A stretch of 64,000 nt of DNA from the NCBI RefSeq assembly GCF_000272475.1, contig NZ_AKFJ01000010.1, positions 62,001 through 126,000 of the forward strand. Direction: 5' to 3'. The notes below the pieces were generated by a model. It was given only the letters and a program-made list of their open reading frames with translations, ran no database searches and was not told the origin of the DNA. The DNA comes from Novosphingobium sp. Rr 2-17 (GTDB lineage Bacteria; Pseudomonadota; Alphaproteobacteria; Sphingomonadales; Sphingomonadaceae). Position 1 is the first letter of the stretch. Each line of letters opens with the position of its first letter. Positions 44,666-54,284 of the stretch are shown here, one piece after another. The position numbers and the translations under genes were made by a program.

Positions 44666-45628
44666 ATGGAAAACGCCGAAAGCCAAGATCAGCCGCAAGC
44701 GAACCTGAAGGCTGGGGAGCGCCTGCGTGCTGCGCGTGAGGAAGCGGGCCTCAGCCGCGGCGATGTCGCGCTACGCACCAAGATTGCCGAACGCCATTTG
44801 CTCGCGATCGAAGAGGGCCGCTTCGGTGATCTCGCCGCCCCCGCTTATGCGGTCGGTTTCGCGCGTACTTATGCCCGCGCTCTGGGTCTCGACGAAACCG
44901 TGATCGCCAAAGACGTGCGCCGCCAGCTTGACGCGGAAACGTATTCGCGCCCGGCGAACTTGCCCAGCTTCGAACCCGGCGATCCGGCGCGAGTGCCTTC
45001 TCGGCGGCTGGCATGGATCGCGGCGCTGGGCGTGATCGCCGTCATCGCGGCGCTATTGGTGTTCTGGAGCAGCTACTTACGGCCCGAAGGCGCGCTGCCC
45101 AGCCTGCTGCCGGACCAGGCAACTAGCACGCCCGCTCCCGCCAAACCCGTCGCTCCGGCCCCGGTCGCTGCGGCACCTGCGGTTGCCGCAACCGGCCCGG
45201 TCGTGCTCACAGCCGCCAGCGATCAGGTGTGGATCAAGGTTACGGACGCGAGCGGCGCTCAGGTCGTCCAAAAGGAACTTCAGCGCGGAGAGGCTTGGAC
45301 GGTGCCGGACGGCGTTGCCGGCCCGACCTTGCGGATCGGCAGGCCCGATGCCTTGCAGATCACCGTCGGCGGTCGCGCGATCCCGCCGCTATCAACCAAG
45401 CCGCTGACGATGTCGGGTGTCTCGCTGGCGCCGGCGGACCTTATCGCCCGTTCCGCCACGCCGGCAACGCCAGGGTCCAGCAGCCCGCTTGCAGCCGGGC
45501 CGCTACCAAAGCCGCGCCAGCCAGCTGCGGCGGCCGCGTCGGCGGCTGGCGCTCCGTTGCCATATTCGCAAGGCGCCACGCCGCCGCCTCCCGGCGGACC
45601 CACGCCGCTTTCCACGGTTTCCGACTAG
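44666..45628 (+). CDS. RodZ-like helix-turn-helix membrane protein
   Basis: 320 aa. Cytoplasmic Xre/HTH_25 domain (about 12-75, GERLRAAREEAGLSRGDVAL), one membrane helix (about 113-135), a Pro/Ala linker and a periplasmic DUF4115-like beta domain (VWIKVTDASGAQVVQKELQRGE), ending in a Pro-rich low-complexity tail. This is the layout of RodZ, which links MreB to cell shape. ATG 44666 has GGGA upstream. Two in-frame upstream candidates are weaker. Confidence 0.85.
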   Translation: MENAESQDQPQANLKAGERLRAAREEAGLSRGDVALRTKIAERHLLAIEEGRFGDLAAPAYAVGFARTYARALGLDETVIAKDVRRQLDAETYSRPANLPSFEPGDPARVPSRRLAWIAALGVIAVIAALLVFWSSYLRPEGALPSLLPDQATSTPAPAKPVAPAPVAAAPAVAATGPVVLTAASDQVWIKVTDASGAQVVQKELQRGEAWTVPDGVAGPTLRIGRPDALQITVGGRAIPPLSTKPLTMSGVSLAPADLIARSATPATPGSSSPLAAGPLPKPRQPAAAAASAAGAPLPYSQGATPPPPGGPTPLSTVSD

Positions 45629-45746
45629 CGCTGCCTCGACACGGGGCCGGGCTTTGGGCAACACAGCCCGCGCGTATTCACGGTTAATTTCCGGTTCTGC
45701 CGGGCGCTGCCAAACAGCGTGTTCTAGTCCGGTACGGAGTTCAGCA

Positions 45747-46724
45747 ATGTTGATGGGTAGGTTTCACGTGCGGCGAGGATCGCGGATGGTCGCGCGCTGG
45801 CTGGCCGGTTCGGCAGGGGCGGCGCTGTTGATCGCAGGCGCCACGCCGGCTTTCGCGCAAGACGGCACCGATGCCCGCTTGAAAAAGGTCGAAGCCGAAG
45901 TCCGCGCGCTGCAGCGCAAAGTTTTTCCTGGCGCCGATGGCAAGTATTTCGAGCCTGAGATCAGAGCGGCTCCCGTGCCGACGCCGCCCCCCGGCCTTCC
46001 GGCGACTACCCCCGTCACCGATTTGCTGACGCGCATGGATGCGGTGGAGCAGCAAATGGCGCGACTGACGGCACAAGTCGAACAGAACACCAACCGCATC
46101 GGAATGATCGAGGCGAAGCTCGCCGCGCCGCCGCCCGCTCCGATCGAGCCGGCTCCGGTTACCCCGCCCCCCGGCACTCTCCCGCCGCCGGTCGCCGATA
46201 GCACGCTCGCTCCGCCGCCTGCCCGCCCCGTACCGGAGCGGCCCGCCGCAACCCGCCCGACGACCCGGCCTGCGGCCGCGCCCTCCAACGCGCGCCTTGC
46301 CGCAGTGGAGGCTATCGCCCGGCCGCAATCGGGTGATCCGGGCGAGGACGAATACAGCTACGGCTTCCGTCTGTGGGAAGCCAAGTTCTATCCCGAGGCG
46401 GCGCAGCAACTGAAGCTCTACCTCGAAAAGTACCCCAAGCACCCGCGCGCCAGCTTTGGCCGTAACTTGCTGGGTCGCGCCTATTTGGATGACGGCAACC
46501 CCAGCGAGGCGGCGAAGTGGTTCCTCCAGAACTTCCAGACCGATAAGCGCGGAGATCGGGCGCCCGACAGCCTGTTGTACCTGGCCGTCTCGATGAAGCA
46601 GATGAAGGACACCCGCCGGGCCTGCATCGCGCTGGCTGAATTCAGCCAGACTTATGCCTCCGAAGCGGCTGGCCGCTTGAGCGGCGTGTACAACGCCACG
46701 CGCAATGGACTCACGTGCAGCTAA
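45747..46724 (+). CDS. CpoB/YbgF-like periplasmic TPR protein
   Basis: 325 aa. Signal peptide to AFAQ (about residue 38), a coiled-coil that trimerises in YbgF (RLKKVEAEVRALQRKV and MDAVEQQMARLTAQVEQN), a long Pro-rich linker, and a C-terminal TPR module (about 215-325) with FRLWEAKFYPEAAQQLKLYL and KHPRASFGRNLLGRAYLDDG. CpoB coordinates peptidoglycan synthesis with Tol-Pal constriction. tol-pal genes are not adjacent here. GGAG lies 7 bp before the ATG. The end overlaps tilS by 20 bp. Confidence 0.85.
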   Translation: MLMGRFHVRRGSRMVARWLAGSAGAALLIAGATPAFAQDGTDARLKKVEAEVRALQRKVFPGADGKYFEPEIRAAPVPTPPPGLPATTPVTDLLTRMDAVEQQMARLTAQVEQNTNRIGMIEAKLAAPPPAPIEPAPVTPPPGTLPPPVADSTLAPPPARPVPERPAATRPTTRPAAAPSNARLAAVEAIARPQSGDPGEDEYSYGFRLWEAKFYPEAAQQLKLYLEKYPKHPRASFGRNLLGRAYLDDGNPSEAAKWFLQNFQTDKRGDRAPDSLLYLAVSMKQMKDTRRACIALAEFSQTYASEAAGRLSGVYNATRNGLTCS

Positions 46725-47709
46725 CCGTGCGTTGACGCTTCCGGAAACCGCCGTGGCGCGGCTGCGCGCGGTGCTGGATGCGTTGTGGCCGGAAGCGACC
46801 GACACCGACGCCAAGCTCGGTATCGCGGTGTCGGGCGGGCCGGACAGTGTCGCCTTGCTGCTGCTGGCGGCGACCGCGCTGCCTGGGCGGGTGGAAGCCG
46901 CGACGGTCGATCATGGTCTGCGTCCCGAAAGCGCGCAGGAAGCGGTCGACGTCGCGCAGTTGTGCGATCGGCTTGGCGTTCCCCATGCGACACTGCCGGT
47001 CACGGTCGCCCCCGGCAACATCCAGGCTGAGGCACGCGCCGCGCGTTATGCGGCGATGGCGCGCTGGGTTGAGGAGCGTGGCCTAGCCGCGCTCGCCACT
47101 GCTCACCATGCTGATGACCAGGCCGAGACTCTGCTGATGCGGCTCAACCGCGCCAGCGGTGTTGCTGGACTTGCCGGCGCGCGGGCGCGCGGGATCGTAC
47201 CCAACACGCCGATCCCGCTGCTGCGCCCGGTGCTCGACTGGCGGCGTACCGAACTGGCCGAGGTTTTGGCAACGGCAGGCGTCGCTGCTGCGCAAGACCC
47301 GAGCAATACCAATGACCGCTTCGACCGGGTCCGCATCCGCAAGGCGCTGGCCGAGGCGGATTGGCTCGACGTGGCTGCCATAGCCCGCAGCGCGGCGCTG
47401 ATCGCGGAAGCCGACATGGCGCTGGAATGGATGGCCGCGCTCGAATGGCGCTCGTGTGTAAAAAAAGAGCCGATGGGCCTGCGCTATCGCCCCCAGGCAC
47501 CGCGCGCGGTGGCGCTGCGGGTGGTCGCACGGATCGTACGTGAACTGGGTGAGGACGAGCCGCGCGGCAGCGCCCTGGCGCGGTTATTGGATATGCTGTC
47601 GATGGGCCAGCCTGCTTCGATCGGGCAGCTCGTCGCCCGGCCCAATGCGGGCGGCTGGAGCTTTGCCAAGGCGCCGGCTCGCCGCGCTCCGCCGTCTCCG
47701 AAGGCTTGA
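46705..47709 (+). CDS. tilS: tRNA(Ile)-lysidine synthase TilS
   Basis: 334 aa. Modifies C34 of the CAU-anticodon tRNA-Ile to lysidine so it reads AUA. PP-loop SGGPDS at residues 43-48 binds ATP; ATAHHADDQAETLLMRLNRASG and NDRFDRVRIRK are typical. It is shorter than E. coli TilS (432 aa), lacking most of the C-terminal domain, as in many alphaproteobacteria. Overlaps the cpoB-like gene, so they are co-transcribed. Confidence 0.93.
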   Translation: MDSRAANRALTLPETAVARLRAVLDALWPEATDTDAKLGIAVSGGPDSVALLLLAATALPGRVEAATVDHGLRPESAQEAVDVAQLCDRLGVPHATLPVTVAPGNIQAEARAARYAAMARWVEERGLAALATAHHADDQAETLLMRLNRASGVAGLAGARARGIVPNTPIPLLRPVLDWRRTELAEVLATAGVAAAQDPSNTNDRFDRVRIRKALAEADWLDVAAIARSAALIAEADMALEWMAALEWRSCVKKEPMGLRYRPQAPRAVALRVVARIVRELGEDEPRGSALARLLDMLSMGQPASIGQLVARPNAGGWSFAKAPARRAPPSPKA

Positions 47710-47713
47710 GGCG

Positions 47714-48421
47714 TCAGGCGCCGACCAGGTTGTCGCCCATGCCCACTTGCTTGCCGCGCGTGATGTAGACTTTATCGCCCAGGTGGGTCGCGGCGAACAG
47801 CTTGGCGGCAAACGCATTGGGCATGCCGATACAGCCGTGGCTGGCATAGCCGCGCTCGACGTTGGAGCCGTGCAGGGTGATGCCGTCATTGGTCAGCCGC
47901 TGCATGTAGGGCATCGGCGCACCGGTGTAGATGTTCGAGACGTGATCCTTGTCCTTCTGAGTGATCGGGAACACGCCCAGCGGCGTCGGCTTTTCTTCCG
48001 CACCCAGCAGCACCGCCGTTGCGCCGATCTCGTAGCCAGCCCGGAAGATCGACAGCACGCGCGCTTCAAGGTCCACCGTGACGACGATGGGGCCGGAGGG
48101 CACGCCCGTTTCGTCCCAGTGCCATTCGCCATACTTGATCGCGCCCTTGATCGGCAGGATGCGCTTGATGATGAAAGTGTCGTCCTTTACTGCAGCCGGG
48201 GTGGACTGCGGGGCAGGGGCCTGGTCCGCACCAGCATTCGCCACTTTGCCAGGCGAGACCTGGACTTGCGCGATCGATCCGGCAGTGGCCTTGCCCGCCG
48301 CCACTTGCGCCCCGGCCAGCGACGCGGGCTCGGGCTTACCCGGCTTGATGGCGAGCATCAGCACCCCTGCGGCAAGGGCGAAGGCAGCGAGGCCCGAAGC
48401 GAGGAAAATGCGGGTGTTCAT
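47714..48421 (-). CDS. L,D-transpeptidase of the YkuD family
   Basis: 235 aa, periplasmic with an N-terminal membrane anchor or signal (IFLASGLAAFALAAGVLML). YkuD catalytic domain in the C-terminal half, with HGSNVERGYASHGCIGM holding the conserved His and the nucleophile Cys. Makes 3-3 cross-links in peptidoglycan or attaches proteins to it. ATG 48421 gives the signal peptide. Convergent with tilS, 4 bp apart, and divergent from an MFS gene. Confidence 0.9.
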   Translation of the reverse strand: MNTRIFLASGLAAFALAAGVLMLAIKPGKPEPASLAGAQVAAGKATAGSIAQVQVSPGKVANAGADQAPAPQSTPAAVKDDTFIIKRILPIKGAIKYGEWHWDETGVPSGPIVVTVDLEARVLSIFRAGYEIGATAVLLGAEEKPTPLGVFPITQKDKDHVSNIYTGAPMPYMQRLTNDGITLHGSNVERGYASHGCIGMPNAFAAKLFAATHLGDKVYITRGKQVGMGDNLVGA

Positions 48422-48572
48422 GAAAAGCTGGCGAATCCGTATCTGGTGCAAGCTTACCATCGCCCAGATAGGTAAAAACCGCGAGTCCAGTGGCGAGAGT
48501 GTCCCGCATCTGGACCTTATGCCGACAAAGGTTAAGGCGTGAGGGCGCGTCTTGTGTTCACAGGATGTCGAA

Positions 48573-49868
48573 ATGGGAGGGGTGGAGACCGTGCCAGCAC
48601 TGGAAAGCAAGCGAACCCGTCGCGCCGCATCGCCCCGGCTGGTGCTGGGGATGTTGCTGGCGGTTTACATCTTCAACTTCGTGGACCGGCAGATCATCGC
48701 CATCCTGGCCGCACCGATCCAGGCCGACCTTGGGCTGGACGATGCGCAGATGGGCCTGCTGGGCGGGCTGGCCTTTGCGATCCTCTATACCACGCTGGGG
48801 GTGCCGCTATCGTGGCTGGCAGACCGTACCAGCCGTTCCTGGGTCATCACCGTATCGCTGGTGATCTGGAGCCTGTTCACCGGGCTTTGTGGTTTTGCGC
48901 ATAGTTTCTGGCAAATCTTCGCCGCGCGCCTGGGTGTCGGGGTCGGCGAAGCAGGCGGCGTCGCGCCGTCTTATGCAGTGATCGGCGACTATTTTCCCAG
49001 CGAAAAGCGGGCTTTCGCGCTGTCGATCTATTCGCTGGGCATTCCGTTGGGATCGGCGGCAGGTGTTCTGGCGGGCGGTTATGTCGCGGCGCGGGTGGAT
49101 TGGCGCACAGCGTTCATCGTCGTGGGGTGTGCCGGTGTGCTGCTTGCCCCGCTCTTCAAGCTGATCGTGCGCGATCGCCCGCGCCCCGTGACGGCTGCCC
49201 AAGGCGTGCGGTTCGGGCAAGTCGCCGTGCTGCTGGCGCGCAAACCGGCGTTCTGGCTCATCAGCTTTGGCGCCGCATTCGGCTCGATGGTGGGCTATGG
49301 AATGGCGTTCTGGCTGCCCAGCTTCCTCCAACGCAGCTTCAAGCTGAGCCTGGTCGAAACCTCGTGGTTTTTCGGTGCTGTGCTGCTGGTGGGCGGCAGC
49401 GCTGGCGTATTGATGGGTGGCGCGCTGGCCGATCGACTGGGCCGTACCGACCGCGCCTTTTACGCCTGGCTCCCGGGCCTTGCCTATTTCCTGGCCGTGC
49501 CGCTCTACGCCGGTGGCATCTGGACCTCGAGCGTGCCGCTGGCCTTCGTCCTGTTCCTGCTGCCGCAAGCGCTGGCCTACGTCTGGCTCGGCCCGGTCAA
49601 CAGCGCGATCCAGCACTTGGTGGAACCACCCGCCCGCGCGACGGCTTCGGCGTTCTTTCTGCTGATCAACAACCTGATCGGTCTGGGCGGTGGTATCTAC
49701 GCACTGGGGGCGCTGTCCAAAACGTTGGCGCCGACATACGGCGCTGAGTCCCTGCGCTACGCGCTGCTGGCAGCGCTGGCGCTCTACATAGTCGCGGCGG
49801 CACTGCTGGCACTGGGCGGTCGAGCCCTGCGGCGCGAATGGGTCGCGGAGCCCTCGCTGGCTGGCTAA
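48573..49868 (+). CDS. Major facilitator superfamily transporter (Spinster-like)
   Basis: 431 aa, twelve membrane helices. MFS signatures: FNFVDRQIIAILAAPIQ at the first helix, GVPLSWLADRTSRS (motif A) and RLGVGVGEAGGVAPSYAVIGDYFP, typical of the Spinster-like family common in Sphingomonadales near catabolic or lipid genes. Substrate unknown. Start ATG 48573; a TTG at 48552 would add 7 residues. Confidence 0.88.
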   Translation: MGGVETVPALESKRTRRAASPRLVLGMLLAVYIFNFVDRQIIAILAAPIQADLGLDDAQMGLLGGLAFAILYTTLGVPLSWLADRTSRSWVITVSLVIWSLFTGLCGFAHSFWQIFAARLGVGVGEAGGVAPSYAVIGDYFPSEKRAFALSIYSLGIPLGSAAGVLAGGYVAARVDWRTAFIVVGCAGVLLAPLFKLIVRDRPRPVTAAQGVRFGQVAVLLARKPAFWLISFGAAFGSMVGYGMAFWLPSFLQRSFKLSLVETSWFFGAVLLVGGSAGVLMGGALADRLGRTDRAFYAWLPGLAYFLAVPLYAGGIWTSSVPLAFVLFLLPQALAYVWLGPVNSAIQHLVEPPARATASAFFLLINNLIGLGGGIYALGALSKTLAPTYGAESLRYALLAALALYIVAAALLALGGRALRREWVAEPSLAG

Positions 49869-50268
49869 GTGGGAACTCTCACACGAAGACCCAACAGCGC
49901 GGGGTTTGGTCTTGGTACCAAATCCGCTCCCGAGAAAAGCTTCATTAGTCGCATCGCCAAATGTCACTCGACGCCGATTACCCGCACAGGCGAGGACCGC
50001 ATCAGCCGTCCTTCCATCACGCCCGAATCGTAGCATGCCTGAAGGAAAACCAGGGGCGCGCGTCATTGGGAATTTCGGCATGCGTAGCCCTGATGCGTAC
50101 GTTTGGCATAGGCAATCGAGGCGCTCCCCTCATCCCAAAACGTCCCGTTCCGGGGTGGTGCATAAATGACACTATTGTGACTATTTATGCTTTGTTCTGC
50201 AACTCCCGCCCGAGTTTCTGGTTCACGCTGGACACCGCACGTCGGTGATTGATTTTTCGGAGCACCCA
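49869..50268. other. 400-bp intergenic region before a small outer-membrane protein gene
   Basis: No gene is convincing. It contains the long palindrome at 50160-50190. Otherwise I see nothing clear. Confidence 0.6.
50160..50190. promoter_or_regulatory. Palindrome upstream of the outer-membrane barrel gene
   Basis: Perfect 8-bp arms GCATAAAT (50160) and ATTTATGC (50183) separated by 15 bp, with partly symmetrical inner bases (GACAC...TGAC). It lies 78 bp before the ATG at 50269. Candidate operator; the regulator is unknown. Confidence 0.45.
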
Positions 50269-50844
50269 ATGAAGAAGTTTTTTATCGCAGCCGCCATGCT
50301 TGCATCGCTGCCCACCGTCGCGTTCGCCCAGGAAGCAGCAGATGCGCCGGCGACCACGGAAACGGCACCTGACGGTACGCCAGCGTTCGGCATCGAGCCC
50401 TATTTCGGCGTCCTCGGTGGTTATCATTCGTTCGATCGTCGTAGCGAATTTGGCTCGCCCAACGGCGGTCGCATGAACGGTGGCCTGCTCAGCGGCGTTG
50501 CTGGCGTCAACATTCCTCTTGGGCCGGTGTTCGTCGGTGCCGAAGGTAACGCGACCAAGGGCTTCAACGACATCGACTGGGAATATGGTGTTCGCGGTCG
50601 GGTTGGTGCGCGCGCTGGTGATAGCGGCATGATTTATGCATCCGCTGGTTATCAGTGGGTCAATGGTCGTCACGGCTACGGCGACAACAAAGACTGGATC
50701 TATGGCGTTGGCGTAGAAGTCGGACCGAAGGACATCGGCCTCGGCGGCATCACGACCAACAGCGGTGTGCGTCTGCGTCTGCAGGCTGAAACCTACGATT
50801 TCAGCAGCATCCGCCCGATGGCCGGTGTGATCGTACACTTCTAA
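50269..50844 (+). CDS. Small outer-membrane beta-barrel protein (opacity/OmpX-like)
   Basis: 191 aa, signal peptide MKKFFIAAAMLASLPTVAFA with cleavage at AFA. The mature protein has an acidic Ala/Thr linker then alternating strands (PYFGVLGGYHSFDRR, IPLGPVFVGAEGNATKG, IYASAGYQWVNG, GVRLRLQAETYDF) and ends in Phe (VIVHF), consistent with an eight-stranded barrel. GGAG precedes the ATG by 7 bp. Function unknown. Confidence 0.8.
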   Translation: MKKFFIAAAMLASLPTVAFAQEAADAPATTETAPDGTPAFGIEPYFGVLGGYHSFDRRSEFGSPNGGRMNGGLLSGVAGVNIPLGPVFVGAEGNATKGFNDIDWEYGVRGRVGARAGDSGMIYASAGYQWVNGRHGYGDNKDWIYGVGVEVGPKDIGLGGITTNSGVRLRLQAETYDFSSIRPMAGVIVHF

Positions 50845-51150
50845 TTATGGCGAGAGGGGCGGTCTCTATCCTGAGCCGCCCCTTCAACCTGCGCTACCTA
50901 ATCAAACATTCGTAGTGTCGCCGTGCGGGACGCGTTGAATGAATTGCGACGATTGCGTGGCGGAAAAAGCGCTGGCTGCGTGTCACTTTGCGCTACGTCG
51001 CCTTTGAGCGAAAACCGAGCGAAAACCGCAGGTAACTTCGCCGGGCTAAATGCTGAAAAGCTATAGCGCAGTGACAAGGCTAGAAAGCCGCTTGCCCAAC
51101 CTTGATTGCATGGTACACCTCTCACCACAATAATAATGAGAGGGATGTCT
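50845..51150. other. Intergenic region following the barrel gene
   Basis: 306 bp. Starts with a terminator hairpin (50856-50885); the rest holds no gene I can support, up to a possible 37-codon frame beginning at 51151. Confidence 0.6.
50856..50885 (+). terminator. Terminator hairpin after the barrel gene
   Basis: GGGGCGG (50856-50862) pairs with CCGCCCC (50876-50882), 13-nt loop, followed by TTC. Only a short T run, but placement 12 bp after the stop is apt. Confidence 0.65.
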
Positions 51151-51264
51151 ATGGAACGAAAGCTGTATGAAACGGCAACGTTTAAGGTTGTTGTAATCGC
51201 GGCCGCATTTGTCATGCTTTATGCGCCAATTCGGCAGTGGCTTGTTGCTTCTGCGGGGTTCTAA
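51151..51264 (+). CDS. Possible 37-aa single-pass membrane microprotein
   Basis: Encodes MERKLYETATFKVVVIAAAF then VMLYAPIRQWLVASAGF: a charged N-terminus, one membrane helix (about 11-27) and a short basic tail. A GAGAGGG Shine-Dalgarno lies 6 bp upstream of ATG 51151. In-frame ATGs at 51136 and 51145 are alternatives. Coding status depends on conservation. Confidence 0.4.
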   Translation: MERKLYETATFKVVVIAAAFVMLYAPIRQWLVASAGF

Positions 51265-51354
51265 TCCAGTTTGAACCGTCGGCGATAACGCGCTGTCCGG
51301 CCTCCTGAAGAGGGAGGGGCCTTACGGCACCCCCCTCCATCAGAATGGCGGCGA

Positions 51355-53820
51355 TCAGAATTGCATGCTGATAGAAGCCGAGAAAGTGCGCGGTGCACCC
51401 AGGTAGGTGTAGACCGTGCTGCTCGTCGATGGCCCCGCATCGTCGAATGAACCATAGTAGAACTTGTCGAACAAGTTCGTCACGTTCGCCTGGACATAGG
51501 TCTTGTCGAGCCCGAGGAAGTCCAGGTTCAGGCGCGCATCGAAGTTTACGACGGTGTAAGCGGGGACTTTCGCACCCCAATTGTTGGTGCCGCTGACCAT
51601 CGGTTCGTTCTGGTCGTTATAGTAACGCGAACCAGTCCGTTTGGCCTCGATCCCGGCGGATACCGGCCCTGTGTTGCCTTCAAGGCGCGCGCCCAAGGTG
51701 TAGTGCGGAACCCCGCCTTCCATCTTGCCCTTGGTAGCGTACGTATCTCCCGCGCTGTTATATTGCACGTTGTCCCGGATGCTGGACCATAGGTAGGAGC
51801 CGAAGACGTAAGCCTTTACGTGGCGGTCAGGCTGGATCGCGAAAGTCGCATCGATGCCATAGCGATCCACGGTTCCCAGGTTCGTATACGTGGTCTTGTC
51901 TGTTTCGGGGTTGTAAGCCGAGGACAAACGGTTCTGGAATATGGTGTACCAAGCGCCCAGCGAGGCCTGGATGATACCCGTACGATAGCGGACGCCGGCA
52001 TCGAAGTTGTTGGAAGTTTCAGCCTTCGGCGCCTTGGCCCCTTCGGTTCCCTGGGCGTAGTAGAACGTTTGGTACAGGTTGTCCGTCCCCGGAACCTGCA
52101 TGCCCATGGAATAGTTGAAAAATACTTGCGTGCTGGGCGCGACGTCATACGTGAACCCGGCGGTCGGCAGAACGCGACTCCAGTTGAAAGTGCGACGCTG
52201 CGGGGCGGCGTAGCTGGAATTGGCGGCGAGCGCAGCTTCGGTTTCCGCCTCGGTCGTGTAGCAGTTGACGTTGCCTGAGGCGTCCGTCGTCACGCAGTTC
52301 TGCTTCAGGTTGCGGCGGAAAAACGGAACGCGGACACCGGCTGCCAGGTGCAGCTTGTTGTCTACGAAATCGCCCGAATATTCGCCGGAAAATTGATGCA
52401 GGATTGCGTAGGACAACCGGTCACGCTTCTGGACGACGTTGCCATTTGCATCCGTGAGCGGGTCGTCGTTGTTGAAGTAATTCTCGGCCTCGCCATTCTC
52501 TTTCAGATAGCCCAGTTCACCGGTCTGACGGTGGCGGCCGCGATCGTAGCTGTAAGCGACGCGAACTCGGTTGTTCTCATCGATGTCATAGCGCAGCGAG
52601 ACGATCAGGCCGAGGCGGTTGGTGACGGTCTGGCTGGGCGCTGACAAGCGTACGGAGTCCAATGTGTCGCCATCGCCGTTGAGATCCTTACCCCCGAAAT
52701 AATACTTACCGCCGATCTGGCCGCTCGTGACGCCGTTAACGCCACTGTACGATCCTTCATTGGCCGTGACGGTGCCGCCGCCATTAGCCGAGACGTACTG
52801 AAACGACGGATCGACGGTCAGCACCATCTTGTCGCTCAGCGTGAACCGCGAGTTCAAGCGAATGTTGGCGGTGCGTGAAGGGTTGTAGCGCGATTCCCAG
52901 GCGCTGCCACATGAACTGGCAGAATCGGCCTTACCACTGGTACCTTCGGGGACGGAGCAACTGGCAACGGTGTAATCGTCGCGCTCCTCCTTGTTCAGCG
53001 GGATGCCGCTGGTCTCGCTCAGCAGCCAGTCGGACGTGTAGTTGTTACGGTTGAAATTGTAGTGGGCGGCCAGCGAGATGAAGTCACCGTTGTTGCCCAA
53101 CGGCTGATAGACCTTGGCATTGAACTGGGTTTTGTTGATCTTGCCATTGCTGCCATAAAGCGCGTCGTAAGTATCCTTCGAGGCTGAGACCCACGCACGC
53201 AGACCCGATGCGTTGAGGTTGCCGGTGTTGATGAGCCCGAACAAGCGCATCTTGTTGTAGTCGCCGACCGTGCCGACCATGCGCGCGCCAAAATCCTCGG
53301 AAGGATCGATCGAGCGGTAGTTGACCGTAGAGCCGGTTGCGGCGGCTGTCGGCGAATCGACGTCGGTTGTACCCAGGTTGACGTTGACCTGATCGATCAG
53401 TTCGGGGTCGAGCTGCTGGTTGCCGTAGATCGCATAGCCGCCGGTGTCGTTGGTCGGCATTCCGTCGAACGTTTGCGAAATGCGGGTATCGTCAAAGCCG
53501 CGGATCATGAGGTTGCCGCCCGACGATCCGTACCCATCGTTGTTGTTGTAGACGACGCCCGGAACCAGGTTGATGGTCTCGTCAATCGTCTGGCCCGGCG
53601 TTCCCCGCGCGATCAATTCCTGCGTGAGGACCTGCTTGGCCTTGGTCGTGTCGGGGATTTGCACGCCGGCAACCCCTTTCGCATTCTGGCCGGTGACGAC
53701 GATCTCGGACTTTTCGAAATCCATGGCGCCAGTAGACTGCGCAAACGAAGGGACTGCAAAGACCGCAGCGCCGATGGCGATCCCGCTGGTTGCGGTGGTG
53801 ACGAACGTGGTCAGTTTCAT
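51355..53820 (-). CDS. TonB-dependent outer-membrane receptor
   Basis: 821 aa. Signal peptide to SFAQ (about residue 28), N-terminal plug (about 40-170) with EIVVTGQ, IRGFDDTRI and NVNLGTTDVDSPTAAATG, then a 22-strand barrel ending in SISMQF with terminal Phe. No N-terminal signalling extension, so transcription is not self-regulated through an anti-sigma factor. Substrate unknown. Divergent from a nucleotide-pyrophosphatase-type phosphodiesterase gene, which could hint at nucleotide or phosphodiester scavenging, but no Pho box is visible between them. Confidence 0.92.
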   Translation of the reverse strand: MKLTTFVTTATSGIAIGAAVFAVPSFAQSTGAMDFEKSEIVVTGQNAKGVAGVQIPDTTKAKQVLTQELIARGTPGQTIDETINLVPGVVYNNNDGYGSSGGNLMIRGFDDTRISQTFDGMPTNDTGGYAIYGNQQLDPELIDQVNVNLGTTDVDSPTAAATGSTVNYRSIDPSEDFGARMVGTVGDYNKMRLFGLINTGNLNASGLRAWVSASKDTYDALYGSNGKINKTQFNAKVYQPLGNNGDFISLAAHYNFNRNNYTSDWLLSETSGIPLNKEERDDYTVASCSVPEGTSGKADSASSCGSAWESRYNPSRTANIRLNSRFTLSDKMVLTVDPSFQYVSANGGGTVTANEGSYSGVNGVTSGQIGGKYYFGGKDLNGDGDTLDSVRLSAPSQTVTNRLGLIVSLRYDIDENNRVRVAYSYDRGRHRQTGELGYLKENGEAENYFNNDDPLTDANGNVVQKRDRLSYAILHQFSGEYSGDFVDNKLHLAAGVRVPFFRRNLKQNCVTTDASGNVNCYTTEAETEAALAANSSYAAPQRRTFNWSRVLPTAGFTYDVAPSTQVFFNYSMGMQVPGTDNLYQTFYYAQGTEGAKAPKAETSNNFDAGVRYRTGIIQASLGAWYTIFQNRLSSAYNPETDKTTYTNLGTVDRYGIDATFAIQPDRHVKAYVFGSYLWSSIRDNVQYNSAGDTYATKGKMEGGVPHYTLGARLEGNTGPVSAGIEAKRTGSRYYNDQNEPMVSGTNNWGAKVPAYTVVNFDARLNLDFLGLDKTYVQANVTNLFDKFYYGSFDDAGPSTSSTVYTYLGAPRTFSASISMQF

Positions 53821-54284
53821 GGTATGCCTTTGAGCTGCTTGGCGACGGTTTCAGCGAGCGACGGTTGCTCTGCCGTCGTTTGCTGGCGCCGTTAAAAGCA
53901 AGCACCTGTTGCAGTTCTGAGACACGCGACCGGCACGAATGCGTCTCATTTTTGAAACTTTCGGGCAATGCTGTGAAATTTTCAGAAATATGGGATTTTC
54001 TATTATTTTATAAATAGTTAGCCTGAATGCGCGGTTTGCAGTGCGCTATAAATGCCACGGCTCTGCAGGCCGCTACCAGCGGCGATCGGGGCTACGATGT
54101 ACGTCGCGACTATGGAGCCGGGAACGCCAAGGTTCGTGAACGCATCAGAAGATCCTGCCACGCGGCGGTACCGAAACGCGTTCTCGGTCGTGGCGTTTCG
54201 ATCGTCCCCAAGGATCACGCTTGCCGTATGTCTAAACATAAAGGTGCAATCGCAACGTCATAGACGGCGGCCTAAAGCATCCGG
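53821..54284. promoter_or_regulatory. 464-bp divergent intergenic region with an AT-rich segment
   Basis: Between the TonB receptor and the phosphodiesterase gene. An unusually AT-rich stretch at about 53941-54020 probably carries the receptor promoter. A small inverted repeat TATGT-ctaa-ACATA lies at 54227-54240, 45 bp before the phosphodiesterase start. I found no Pho box and no convincing gene. Confidence 0.5.

Noticed and set aside
54018..54239. Possible 73-aa gene on the minus strand in the TonB receptor/phosphodiesterase gap
   Set aside because: No Shine-Dalgarno, no recognisable domain, and it sits in a divergent regulatory region.
53821..54284. Pho box before the phosphodiesterase or TonB receptor
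   Set aside because: I searched for TGTCA-type heptamers at 11-bp spacing on both strands and found none.
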